Source: Pedobacter caeni
GTDB taxonomy: Bacteria > Bacteroidota > Bacteroidia > Sphingobacteriales > Sphingobacteriaceae
DNA: 64,000 nucleotides
Assembly (NCBI RefSeq): GCF_900129215.1
Contig: NZ_FQUQ01000004.1
Span: 558,001-622,000 of the forward strand
Reading direction: 5' to 3'
The position numbers and the translations under genes are program-made. Below are positions 1-6,846 of the stretch, in pieces; positions within the stretch are counted from its first letter, which is position 1; each line of letters opens with the position of its first letter. The notes under the pieces are model-generated. The model did not search any database, had not been told where the DNA came from, and saw nothing but the letters and a program-made list of their open reading frames with translations.

Positions 1-375
1 ATAGGTACCTCCATAGATGGGCCGCTGGTCCGGTAAACACAGACAATTGAGCGGCCAGCCACCACTGCCAGTCATGAGTTGTATCGCCAGCATATAGATC
101 TGGTCAATGTCCGGGCGTTCCTCACGATCCACTTTAACACAAATAAAATGGCGGTTCATCACCTTGGCAACCTCATGATTTTCAAAACTCTCCCTTTCCA
201 TCACATGACACCAATGACAGGCAGAATAACCTATACTCACCAGAATAAGTTTGTTTTCCTGTTTTGCTTTTTCCAAAGCCTCAGGACCCCATTCGTACCA
301 GTTCACCGGATTATGGGCATGCTGCAACAGATAAGGGGAAGAGGCTTTAATCAGACTGTTAGGTTCCATATTCAT
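1..375 (-). CDS. YyaL-type thioredoxin-domain protein, N-terminal part (runs off the left edge)
   Basis: The first 125 codons of a gene that continues beyond base 1. The start is ATG at 375 (MNMEPNSLIKASSPYLL). The opening SPYLLQHAHNPVNWYEW and the later SACHWCHVMERESF block (around residues 51-64) are hallmarks of the DUF255/YyaL family (human homologue SPATA20). Members have a thioredoxin-like domain carrying a CxxC (here C-H-W-C) followed by a six-hairpin glycosidase-like domain, and full proteins are near 680 residues, so about 18 percent is visible. The VDREERPDIDQIYM and TGSGGWPLNC segments also match the family. The cellular role is not well established; it is often annotated as a thioredoxin-domain protein. 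It is divergent from the small gene at 425. Family identification is confident; function is not. Confidence 0.9.
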   Translation of the reverse strand, partial: MNMEPNSLIKASSPYLLQHAHNPVNWYEWGPEALEKAKQENKLILVSIGYSACHWCHVMERESFENHEVAKVMNRHFICVKVDREERPDIDQIYMLAIQLMTGSGGWPLNCLCLPDQRPIYGGTY

Positions 376-424
376 CCTATAAAGTTAAAAAGATAAAATT
401 CCTCAGGATTTTTTATTCCATAAA

Positions 425-661
425 ATGACAGAAAACACGATCGTTGGTGATATCTTTAAGGATATTTTAATACAACACATGATCAGATTGAATAAAGACA
501 CCCCCTCAGAGGTATTACAGGAAGTGAAGAAAGGCGATTTAGTGACGGATACATTCAGTAAGACCGGCCTTGTAGAAGAGGTAGAGACTTCTGATGATGG
601 ATTGTATAAGATTTACACCTTCCATCTCGTTACCGGAAGGTCTATTACAGTTAAAAAGTAA
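425..661 (+). CDS. Small conserved-looking hypothetical protein (78 aa)
   Basis: Acidic, soluble 78-residue protein with no signal peptide or membrane segment. It reads as an N-terminal helical part (residues 1-36), then an alternating polar/hydrophobic C-terminal half (GDLVTDTF, GLVEEVET, LYKIYTFHLVTGRSITVKK) that looks like a small beta-barrel or SH3-like fold. That fold guess is inference. It starts with ATG 50 bases from the divergent YyaL-like gene and ends 28 bases before the dipeptide epimerase on the same strand, so the two may be co-transcribed. I do not recognise the family. It could be a real lineage-specific gene; length, codon use and position support coding. Confidence 0.6.
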   Translation: MTENTIVGDIFKDILIQHMIRLNKDTPSEVLQEVKKGDLVTDTFSKTGLVEEVETSDDGLYKIYTFHLVTGRSITVKK

Positions 662-689
662 CATTCCGGCTAAAAAGTAAATTACCGCC

Positions 690-1787
690 ATGAAGATCAC
701 GCATACCGAAATCTACCGCTTCAGCATCCCCATGGAGCCCTTTGTTATTGCTACAGGCACCATGCATTTTGCACAAAATGTATTGATCCGCATTCATACA
801 GATGCCGGAATTCATGGTGTAGGAGAATGTTCTGCTTTCCCGATGATTGTCGGAGAAACCCAGGAAACCTGTCTGGCAATGGCCAAAGATTTTGCACAGA
901 TCCTCATCGGCAGGGATCCGCTGGACATTCCTGAACGCATGAATGACCTGCTGGGTTATGCCGCTCACAATGGCACCATTAAAAGCGCGTTCGACATGGC
1001 CTTATTTGATATTGCAGCCAAACATGCCGACCTCCCCTTGTATCGCTTTCTGGGCGGCCAGAAGAGAACGATTGAAACAGACATGACCATTGGCATTGAT
1101 AGCCCTGAAAACATGGCCCTTACTGCACTAAAATATCAAAAACAAGGTTGCCGCATCCTGAAGATCAAACTTGGCAAAAAGGTACTGGAAGATATTGACA
1201 GAGTGGCCAGGATCCGTCAGGCAGTTGGAGATCAGATGATCATCCGCCTCGATGCCAATCAGGGCTGGAATTTCGACGATGCTTTATACGCATTGGGCGC
1301 ATTAGCGCCCTTTAATATTGAGTTTTGTGAGCAACCGATGCGCACCTGGTTCGATGACAGGCTACCGGAATTGAAGACCAACTCCCCTATTAAAATTATG
1401 GCAGATGAAAGCTGTTACAATCATCATGATGCCCGTAAACTGATCAACAGCCAGTCATGCGAATACCTGAACATTAAATTCTCTAAATCAGGAGGCATCC
1501 TGGAAGCCCAGAAAATCCACGAAATTGCCTTGCAAACCGGTGTAAAATGTATGATCGGCAGCATGCTGGAAAGCAGGATTGCCCTAAGCGCAAACCTACA
1601 TTTTGCTTTATCCAGTCCGAATGTGGTATTCTTTGATCTGGACACCTGCTTATTAGGACATTTGGTTGATCCGGTAATTGGTGGCCTGACATACGACGGG
1701 TATTTCCTGGATGTACCGGAAACTTCAGGAATCGGTGCCGATGCAGACCCTGCTTTTTTAAAGAATTGCGAACAATGGATCGTGTAA
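690..1787 (+). CDS. Dipeptide epimerase, enolase superfamily (L-Ala-D/L-Glu epimerase type)
   Basis: A 365-residue enolase-superfamily enzyme with the N-terminal capping domain (1-120) and TIM barrel. Visible catalytic features are the KxK pair at the end of strand 2 (K158, K160 in LKIKLG), metal ligands D188 (DANQGW), E214 (EQP) and D239 (ADES), the opposing base region NIKFSKSGG (K263), and a DxD motif (D316-L-D318). In the dipeptide epimerase family the DxD binds the alpha-ammonium group of the dipeptide, which separates this group from muconate cycloisomerases and o-succinylbenzoate synthases. The expected reaction is Mg-dependent epimerisation of L-Ala-Glu-type dipeptides released from peptidoglycan. 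The GH25 lysozyme and the M20 dipeptidase nearby fit a murein-peptide theme, though they lie in separate transcription units. Exact dipeptide specificity cannot be read from sequence. Confidence 0.88.
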   Translation: MKITHTEIYRFSIPMEPFVIATGTMHFAQNVLIRIHTDAGIHGVGECSAFPMIVGETQETCLAMAKDFAQILIGRDPLDIPERMNDLLGYAAHNGTIKSAFDMALFDIAAKHADLPLYRFLGGQKRTIETDMTIGIDSPENMALTALKYQKQGCRILKIKLGKKVLEDIDRVARIRQAVGDQMIIRLDANQGWNFDDALYALGALAPFNIEFCEQPMRTWFDDRLPELKTNSPIKIMADESCYNHHDARKLINSQSCEYLNIKFSKSGGILEAQKIHEIALQTGVKCMIGSMLESRIALSANLHFALSSPNVVFFDLDTCLLGHLVDPVIGGLTYDGYFLDVPETSGIGADADPAFLKNCEQWIV

Positions 1788-1797
1788 ATGACTATAC

Positions 1798-2358
1798 TTA
1801 CAGATGGTAAACCATAAAGACGGCCTGTTCTCCCGGTTGCTCATGATATAAAGAAAGTTGTACTCCATCTACCACAAACCCCTGCTTCTTATAAAACCGG
1901 ATGGCCGGCACATTGGTGTTTTGAGTTTCTAACATCACCAATCTGAATTGATCTGTTCTGGCATGAGCTACCACCTGTTTAATTAGAGCAGCACCAAAGC
2001 CCAAACCCTGAAACATCGCATTCACTTCCAGGTATTCAATCCATAAAGAGTTGTTCCAGGTCCTTTCTTCTGCAATCAGCAAACCAACAAGCTGTTCATC
2101 CAGATATGCGCCAAAAGAGTGTCCCTGAACAATGGTCAGGTTATAATCCTCCAGATCTTCTGCAGAAGCCGACCAGTATTTCTGGTAAGGTTGTTCCAAC
2201 CGGCGCAACGCAAATGAGATCGAGAAATGCTGCGGATCTCCCTGTTTGCTGAGGTCATAAACTGCATCAGAACAATATCCCGTGTTCCCCAAAGAAGAAT
2301 AATCCGCTAAAGTTAGTTGATCAAGCTTTCTGATTTGGATGGCTTTTTCTCTATTCAT
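1798..2358 (-). CDS. GNAT N-acetyltransferase resembling streptothricin acetyltransferases
   Basis: 186-residue GNAT protein. Motif A is around VNAMFQGLGFGAALIKQVVAHA (residues 112-132, GLGFGAAL acetyl-CoA loop). It is followed by LVMLETQNTNVPAIRFYKKQGF and a C-terminal block ending VQLSLYHEQPGEQAVFMVY. The LETQ-N-A-FY-GF series and the closing AVF-Y are strikingly like Sat/SatA streptothricin acetyltransferases, so an acetylase of an amine antibiotic or related amine is a reasonable guess; substrate is unproven. It is transcribed divergently from a MarR regulator across a 113-base gap containing a perfect palindrome. It is convergent with the epimerase, with 10 bases between the two stop ends. 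Confidence 0.8.
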   Translation of the reverse strand: MNREKAIQIRKLDQLTLADYSSLGNTGYCSDAVYDLSKQGDPQHFSISFALRRLEQPYQKYWSASAEDLEDYNLTIVQGHSFGAYLDEQLVGLLIAEERTWNNSLWIEYLEVNAMFQGLGFGAALIKQVVAHARTDQFRLVMLETQNTNVPAIRFYKKQGFVVDGVQLSLYHEQPGEQAVFMVYHL

Positions 2359-2441
2359 ATCGAATCCTTTCTACAATATTAACAAAATCAACCCAAACAT
2401 TTTCCACAGCCCTTGTTATTGTAAATCAAACTCATTAATTT

Positions 2442-2458
2442 AGTAAACTAAGTTTACT
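2442..2458. promoter_or_regulatory. Candidate MarR operator palindrome
   Basis: A perfect inverted repeat AGTAAACT-A-AGTTTACT (8-bp arms, 1-bp centre) lies 13 bases before the MarR start codon, in the gap shared with the divergent GNAT gene. Size, symmetry and position fit a MarR-family operator controlling both directions. No binding evidence is available; the assignment is inference from context. Confidence 0.6.
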
Positions 2459-2471
2459 ATACAACTTCCCA

Positions 2472-2945
2472 ATGAAAGACCACCACAAACAAGCTGTCAT
2501 CTTTAAACAGCTATACGTTCTCAAAAAACTCACCGACGACTGGGGGGATAAAAACATATGCAATCTGCAACAGCCACATTTTAACATGGCATTTATGCCG
2601 TTTTTTATGGCTGTGGGCCTGGAGGGGAAGTCCAGCAGCTCCATCGCCGCAAACTTAAAAGTGAGCCGGCAGGCCGCAGGAAAGATCATGAAGGAATTAG
2701 AACAGACCGGATTGATTAAAGTGGAAAAGAGTACTACAGATGCACGCGCAAATTTACTGGAGCTTACAGATGCAGGAAGGGCATTCTACCTGCAGGTGAC
2801 AGAACAATCAGCCTTGCTCACCAAAAAATACATCAAACTGATCGGGAAGAAACAACTGGAAATGATGACAGATACCATGGAAAAAATGATCCAGTTTCAT
2901 GAGAAACTGAACCATTGTCATAATATGGGCGGCACACAGGGCTAA
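2472..2945 (+). CDS. MarR-family transcriptional regulator
   Basis: 157-residue winged-helix protein. The recognition region is SSSSIAANLKVSRQAAGKIMKELEQTGLIKVEKSTTDARANLLELTDAGRAFY (residues about 55-107), with the typical MarR wing D-x-R and LT-x-x-G. N- and C-terminal helices would form the dimer interface. MarR proteins usually repress their own promoter and a neighbouring detoxification or efflux gene and release DNA on binding a small ligand. Here the divergent partner is the streptothricin-acetyltransferase-like GNAT, and a palindrome sits between them at 2442-2458. It ends 2 bases from the convergent GH25 gene. Family confident; ligand unknown. Confidence 0.88.
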   Translation: MKDHHKQAVIFKQLYVLKKLTDDWGDKNICNLQQPHFNMAFMPFFMAVGLEGKSSSSIAANLKVSRQAAGKIMKELEQTGLIKVEKSTTDARANLLELTDAGRAFYLQVTEQSALLTKKYIKLIGKKQLEMMTDTMEKMIQFHEKLNHCHNMGGTQG

Positions 2946-2947
2946 CC

Positions 2948-3868
2948 TTAATAACTGAGAATCCGGGGGATTCTTAACCGTTCAAAAGCAGTGCTGTCTC
3001 CGTTAAAAGCATTAAAATCTACCACATGATTGATGCCCGTAATTCGGGCCTTATCAGAATGTTGCCAGAATGACCATTTGGTATCACTGCTTACTTTCAG
3101 TTTCGCCTGATGGTAATGGGCAATCCATAACGGATACTCATCAAAGTGACCTTTCAGGTAATCTTTATAAAAGGTAAGACCAGAATAGATGATCGGCTTT
3201 ACCTTCGTTCTCTTCTCCACATAACTGATGAATTCCTGAAGTTCTTTTCGCATACTTGCCGGGGCAACACCATTGAGCTGCTCAATATCCACTACAGGAG
3301 GCAAATCTCCCTCTTCAAATTTCACCGTCTGCAGAAAAAATTTAGCCTGCCACTCCCCCGACTTCTGAGGCCTGAAGAAATGATAAGCACCACAAATAAC
3401 ACCCGCTTTAGCCGCTTCACGCCAGTTGCGCTGAAAATAAGGATCTACACTCAATATCCCTTCTGTAGCTTTAATAAAAGCAAATTTCACTTGCACCTCA
3501 TCCTCTTTCATCGCCTTCACCTTCTTCCAGTCGATCTTTCCCTGATAGTAGGAAACATCAATTCCATGAACGCTATATTTCTTGGGAATCCGGATATCAA
3601 AACTGCTGTAAGTACGGTAATTGGGATCCTGCCCCCAGTCTTTAATCCAGCGCCAGGTAGAGGTAAACCCCTTAATCACATATCCATAATAAAATGGCGA
3701 AAACAGGATCAGCAAAAGCCCAACGATAGCAAACTTCCATTCGATGGCCAAAGGCTTTTTCTTTTTCGTCACCTTCCTTTTTGCCGCAGGTCTTTTTCCC
3801 GGAATCGCAGGCTTTGCGGTTCTGGTCGTTTTTCTGGGTGCAGGAGGTTTAGGGGGAACTAAAGGCAT
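2948..3868 (-). CDS. Membrane-anchored GH25 (Cpl-1/Ch-type) lysozyme
   Basis: Glycoside hydrolase family 25 muramidase, cleaving the MurNAc-GlcNAc beta-1,4 bond of peptidoglycan. Taken from ATG at 3868 it has 306 residues: a Pro/Lys-rich basic cytoplasmic tail (1-45), one membrane segment (about 46-65), then the GH25 barrel. The catalytic signatures are HGIDVSYYQGKIDW (D104), FAFIKATEG, GAYHFF and PPVVDIEQ (D194, E196). A longer reading from a TTG at 3883 exists, but its first codons lie in the T-tract of the terminator at 3886-3906, so the ATG is preferred. The N-terminal anchor rather than a cleaved signal suggests a cell-envelope housekeeping enzyme, not a phage endolysin. Convergent with the MarR gene. 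Confidence 0.9.
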   Translation of the reverse strand: MPLVPPKPPAPRKTTRTAKPAIPGKRPAAKRKVTKKKKPLAIEWKFAIVGLLLILFSPFYYGYVIKGFTSTWRWIKDWGQDPNYRTYSSFDIRIPKKYSVHGIDVSYYQGKIDWKKVKAMKEDEVQVKFAFIKATEGILSVDPYFQRNWREAAKAGVICGAYHFFRPQKSGEWQAKFFLQTVKFEEGDLPPVVDIEQLNGVAPASMRKELQEFISYVEKRTKVKPIIYSGLTFYKDYLKGHFDEYPLWIAHYHQAKLKVSSDTKWSFWQHSDKARITGINHVVDFNAFNGDSTAFERLRIPRILSY

Positions 3869-3885
3869 GGCGTAAAAATACAAAA

Positions 3886-3906
3886 GGGCAGCCGATTTGG
3901 CTGCCC
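3886..3906 (-). terminator. Intrinsic terminator after the M20 peptidase gene
   Basis: GGGCAGCC-GATTT-GGCTGCCC gives an 8-bp perfect GC-rich stem with a 5-base loop. It is flanked by TTTTTT on the + strand and, read on the minus strand, by TTTTGTATTTTT. It lies between the M20 gene stop and the GH25 start, so the two minus-strand genes are probably separate transcripts. Confidence 0.85.
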
Positions 3907-3945
3907 TTTTTTGAATAACTCTATATTCCTTTTAAAATCAACAAC

Positions 3946-5316
3946 TTACTTACTCAATTCCGCAAAATATTTGTGGAACAAAGGCAATGTTTCGATTCCT
4001 TTATAATAGTTAAAGATGTCGTATTTCTCATTTGGCGAATGCAAGGCATCGCTATCCAGGCCAAATCCGAACAATACCGATTTAATACCTAAAGTACTTT
4101 CAAATAAAGCAACAATAGGAATACTGCCACCACCTCTTGTCGGAATTGGTTTCTTACCAAATGAATCCAGGATAGCCTGTTCTGCTGCGCGATAAGCCAC
4201 ACTGTCTGTTGGGGTAACAACCGGCTCACCACCATGGTGTGCAGTAACTTTTACCTTTACATAATCAGGGGCAATGCTTTCAAAATGCTTCGCAAAAATA
4301 GCAGAGATCTCATCTGAAGTCTGGTTTGGTACCAAACGCATAGAAATCTTCGCATTTGCTTTTGAAGGCAATACGGTCTTGGCACCTTCACCGATATAAC
4401 CACTCCAAATGCCATTCACCTCTAAAGTAGGTCTTGTACCCGTGCGTTCAAGTGTAGAGAAGCCTTTCTCACCCCATTCTGAGTTGATGTCCAGATCTTC
4501 TTTATATTCGTTCAGGTCAAAAGGAGCTGAATTTAATGCTTTTCTTTCTTCATCAGACAATTCCACTACCTTATCATAAAACTCAGGAATGGTAATGTGG
4601 TTATTTTCATCATGTAATGAAGCAATCATCTTACACAGAATGGTTGCAGGGTTTGCTACCGCACCACCATATACACCTGAGTGCAGATCGCGGTTCGGAC
4701 CAACAACTTCCACTTCCATATAAGCAAGGCCACGTAAACCGGTTTCTATAGAAGGGTTTTCCATGCTGATCATCGAAGTATCAGAGATCAGGACTACATC
4801 CGCCTTTAAACGTTCCGTGTTTGCTTTCACAAAAATACCAAGGTTTGCAGAACCAACTTCTTCCTCTCCCTCAATCATGAACTTCACGTTACAAGCCAGG
4901 GTATTGGTTTTCATCATCAGTTCAAAAGCCTTTACATGCATGTAAAACTGGCCTTTATCATCACAGGCACCACGGGCATAGATCTTACCATCACGGATCG
5001 TTGGCTCAAATGGAGGTGTTTTCCAAAGCTCCAGAGGATCTGCTGGCTGCACATCATAATGTCCGTAAATTAATACCGTAGGTAATTTTTCATCAATGAT
5101 CTTTTCACCATATACAATCGGATAACCGGCGGTTTCACAAATCTCTACATTATCGGCACCTGCGTCCTTCAGTTTCTGGGCAACAAAATCGGCTGTTTTA
5201 AGGACATCACCTTTATATTTAGGGTCAGCACTTACCGATGGGAAGCGTAATAACTCAAACAACTCGTCTAAAAAACGTTGCTTGTTTTCTTCTACATATT
5301 TTTTGATCTCTTGCAT
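3946..5316 (-). CDS. M20-family zinc dipeptidase (CNDP/ArgE-DapE-like)
   Basis: 456-residue di-zinc metallopeptidase of clan MH. Zinc ligands and catalytic residues are visible: H86 and D88 in LIYGHYDVQPAD, the bridging Asp in RGACDDKGQ (119-120), the catalytic Glu pair in IEGEEEVGS (151-152), and a late His in DALHSPNEK. The dimerisation (lid) domain falls in the middle with HSGVYGG. The family hydrolyses dipeptides such as carnosine-like or Xaa-Yaa dipeptides; no signal peptide is seen, so it is cytoplasmic. The start is placed at ATG 5316 because upstream in-frame codons (a TTG at 5343) lie across a -7 promoter element TATATTTG at 5333-5340. A terminator follows. Confidence 0.92.
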   Translation of the reverse strand: MQEIKKYVEENKQRFLDELFELLRFPSVSADPKYKGDVLKTADFVAQKLKDAGADNVEICETAGYPIVYGEKIIDEKLPTVLIYGHYDVQPADPLELWKTPPFEPTIRDGKIYARGACDDKGQFYMHVKAFELMMKTNTLACNVKFMIEGEEEVGSANLGIFVKANTERLKADVVLISDTSMISMENPSIETGLRGLAYMEVEVVGPNRDLHSGVYGGAVANPATILCKMIASLHDENNHITIPEFYDKVVELSDEERKALNSAPFDLNEYKEDLDINSEWGEKGFSTLERTGTRPTLEVNGIWSGYIGEGAKTVLPSKANAKISMRLVPNQTSDEISAIFAKHFESIAPDYVKVKVTAHHGGEPVVTPTDSVAYRAAEQAILDSFGKKPIPTRGGGSIPIVALFESTLGIKSVLFGFGLDSDALHSPNEKYDIFNYYKGIETLPLFHKYFAELSK

Positions 5317-5332
5317 AACAAATGATTTTGGA

Positions 5333-5340
5333 CAAATATA
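5333..5340 (-). promoter_or_regulatory. Bacteroidota -7 promoter element for the M20 gene
   Basis: Read on the minus strand this is TATATTTG, an exact TAnnTTTG, 16 bases before the ATG at 5316. No TTTG at the -33 spacing was found, so support is partial. Confidence 0.45.
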
Positions 5341-5479
5341 CAAGGTAAAAGATAAACGGAGGTAACGATGTCATGATTAAGCAGCAAACCGCGAATCGTC
5401 CAATCCTTCCCGCATGCTGTTCAATTCCCGGTGGTAGAATTACACGTCCTTTGTAAGGTTAGAAAAACAAGATACGGAG

Positions 5480-6244
5480 ATGGAAAAATTACTAAAACAA
5501 TGCAGCGAACTCATCATTAATATAGCCAGAGAATTAAAAGAAAAACATGTCCCTTCTGAACGTGCCACTGGTAAAGAAGGTTTATTTGATCAGTTCAATG
5601 CCGCAAACGGCTTTTCAGGAAATAACATAAAAACAGGATTACAGAAAATAGCACCGGAAATCAAATGGTCGTATGCGGAATTTGATGTGGCGCGACAATC
5701 ATCGGGGGATGTAAAAGGCCTTTACTGGGTCTGTGACGCTATCGACGGAGCAGTACATTTCCTTCAGGATTTCTACCCATGGTGCATTACCTTAACATTG
5801 ATGGATGATCAGCAGCCTTTAATGGCTTTGATTTATGATGCAGAACGGGAAGAATTGTTTACCGTAATCAAAGGAAAAGGGGCGCTTTTAAATGGTAAAG
5901 CCCTTACTGTAAATCACAAAGCAGTACTTTCAGATGCGATTGTATCCACAGTTCACCCCACTAATATCCCCGAAGAAATGGATCTGGTGAATAAAACCCT
6001 GCAAAGCGTCAATCATATGATGCCTAAAGTTTTTGCTTTACGGTTACTAGGGCCTGCCTCCCTTCAACTGGCATATGTGGCAGCAGGCAGAATAGATGCA
6101 TTCTGGGAGTATGGAAATGACATTTACGATTGGCTTGCCGGAGCCTTACTGGTAGAAGAGGCCGGAGGAAAGGCACTGATCCATGATTCAGGAATCATTG
6201 CAGCCAACAAACCACTATATCAGGCGCTCCGCAAATTACTGTAA
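5480..6244 (+). CDS. Inositol-monophosphatase-family protein with altered motif 1
   Basis: 254-residue member of the IMPase/FBPase-like fold. The family layout is seen: AEFD (E67) at the usual GEE position, WVCDAIDGAVHF (D86, I88, D89) where the consensus is D-P-x-D-G-T-x-N-F, then RLLGPASLQLAYVAAGRIDAFWE, and YDWLAGALLVEEAGGK carrying the third metal Asp. The metal-binding acidic residues are kept, but the conserved Pro and Thr of motif 1 are both Ala, and the GE(E/T) motif is eroded. In IMPases the motif-1 Thr helps position the nucleophilic water, so activity or substrate may differ. The family dephosphorylates inositol phosphates, PAP/PAPS or sugar phosphates. A 19-bp tandem repeat follows directly after the stop. 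Confidence 0.8.
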   Translation: MEKLLKQCSELIINIARELKEKHVPSERATGKEGLFDQFNAANGFSGNNIKTGLQKIAPEIKWSYAEFDVARQSSGDVKGLYWVCDAIDGAVHFLQDFYPWCITLTLMDDQQPLMALIYDAEREELFTVIKGKGALLNGKALTVNHKAVLSDAIVSTVHPTNIPEEMDLVNKTLQSVNHMMPKVFALRLLGPASLQLAYVAAGRIDAFWEYGNDIYDWLAGALLVEEAGGKALIHDSGIIAANKPLYQALRKLL

Positions 6245-6246
6245 CC

Positions 6247-6284
6247 GGAGTAAATTACTATAAGAGGAGTAAATTACAGTAAGA
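6247..6284. repeat. 19-bp tandem repeat after the IMPase-like stop codon
   Basis: Two adjacent 19-base copies (6247-6265 and 6266-6284) beginning GGAGTAAATTAC differ at only two positions. A third partial copy (AAATTACTGTAA, 6233-6244) is the 3' end of the coding region including its stop codon. It looks like local duplication of the gene end. Confidence 0.75.
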
Positions 6285-6329
6285 GAATAAATCCTTAACT
6301 TCGTTCCAAATTGATCATAGCAACAAGAA

Positions 6330-6845
6330 ATGCAGGATTTCACCAATGGAACAATAGATATTACCGCCCTTCCTAAGTACGAAGAAGTGCAGTTCAATGC
6401 CTTAAGCAGGAAATACTGGAAAGTAGCGCTGTTAAACACAGCCATTTTTCTGTTCATCCTTGCCCTGGCCATGGCCCTTCTGTTATTTTTCGCGAAAGAA
6501 ACCAGGTCTTATATATATGTATTCGCTGCGGGATATCTGATACTTAGCATTTTTTTAATCATGCTTTATCAGGCCAGAATCAAAAGAACAGGTTATGCCA
6601 TCAGGGAGAAAGACCTGATTTATAAAAGTGGAATCATTTCAATAGCGACCTCCATCATCCCATTCACGAGGATACAACACATTACCTTAAATGAAGGGAT
6701 CTTCTCCAGGATGTTTCAACTGGGTTCCCTGCATGTGTTTACCGCTGGAGGAGGATCCGGAAGCATCACCATACCAGGACTGGACATTGAGCTGGCCAGA
6801 ACAATTAAGGCAGAACTGACCAGGCAACTGACTAACACAGATTAA
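6330..6845 (+). CDS. PH-domain membrane protein (bPH2, YdbS-like)
   Basis: 171-residue protein with a short cytoplasmic N-terminus, two closely spaced membrane segments (about 30-51 and 58-78) and a C-terminal bacterial PH (bPH_2, formerly DUF304) domain. Its core is GYAIREKDLIYKSGIISIATSIIPFTRIQHITLNEGIFSRMFQLGSLHVFTAGG. This matches YdbS of Bacillus subtilis. It is followed after one base by a larger protein of the same family, the usual YdbS-YdbT pair, so the two probably act as a membrane complex. In B. subtilis the pair has been linked to resistance to a bacteriocin; the biochemical role is otherwise unknown. Confidence 0.85.
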   Translation: MQDFTNGTIDITALPKYEEVQFNALSRKYWKVALLNTAIFLFILALAMALLLFFAKETRSYIYVFAAGYLILSIFLIMLYQARIKRTGYAIREKDLIYKSGIISIATSIIPFTRIQHITLNEGIFSRMFQLGSLHVFTAGGGSGSITIPGLDIELARTIKAELTRQLTNTD

Positions 6846-6846
6846 G

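Noticed and set aside
3146..3862. 238-codon + strand frame opposite the GH25 gene
   Set aside because: Antisense shadow of a clear lysozyme gene; residue composition is not protein-like.
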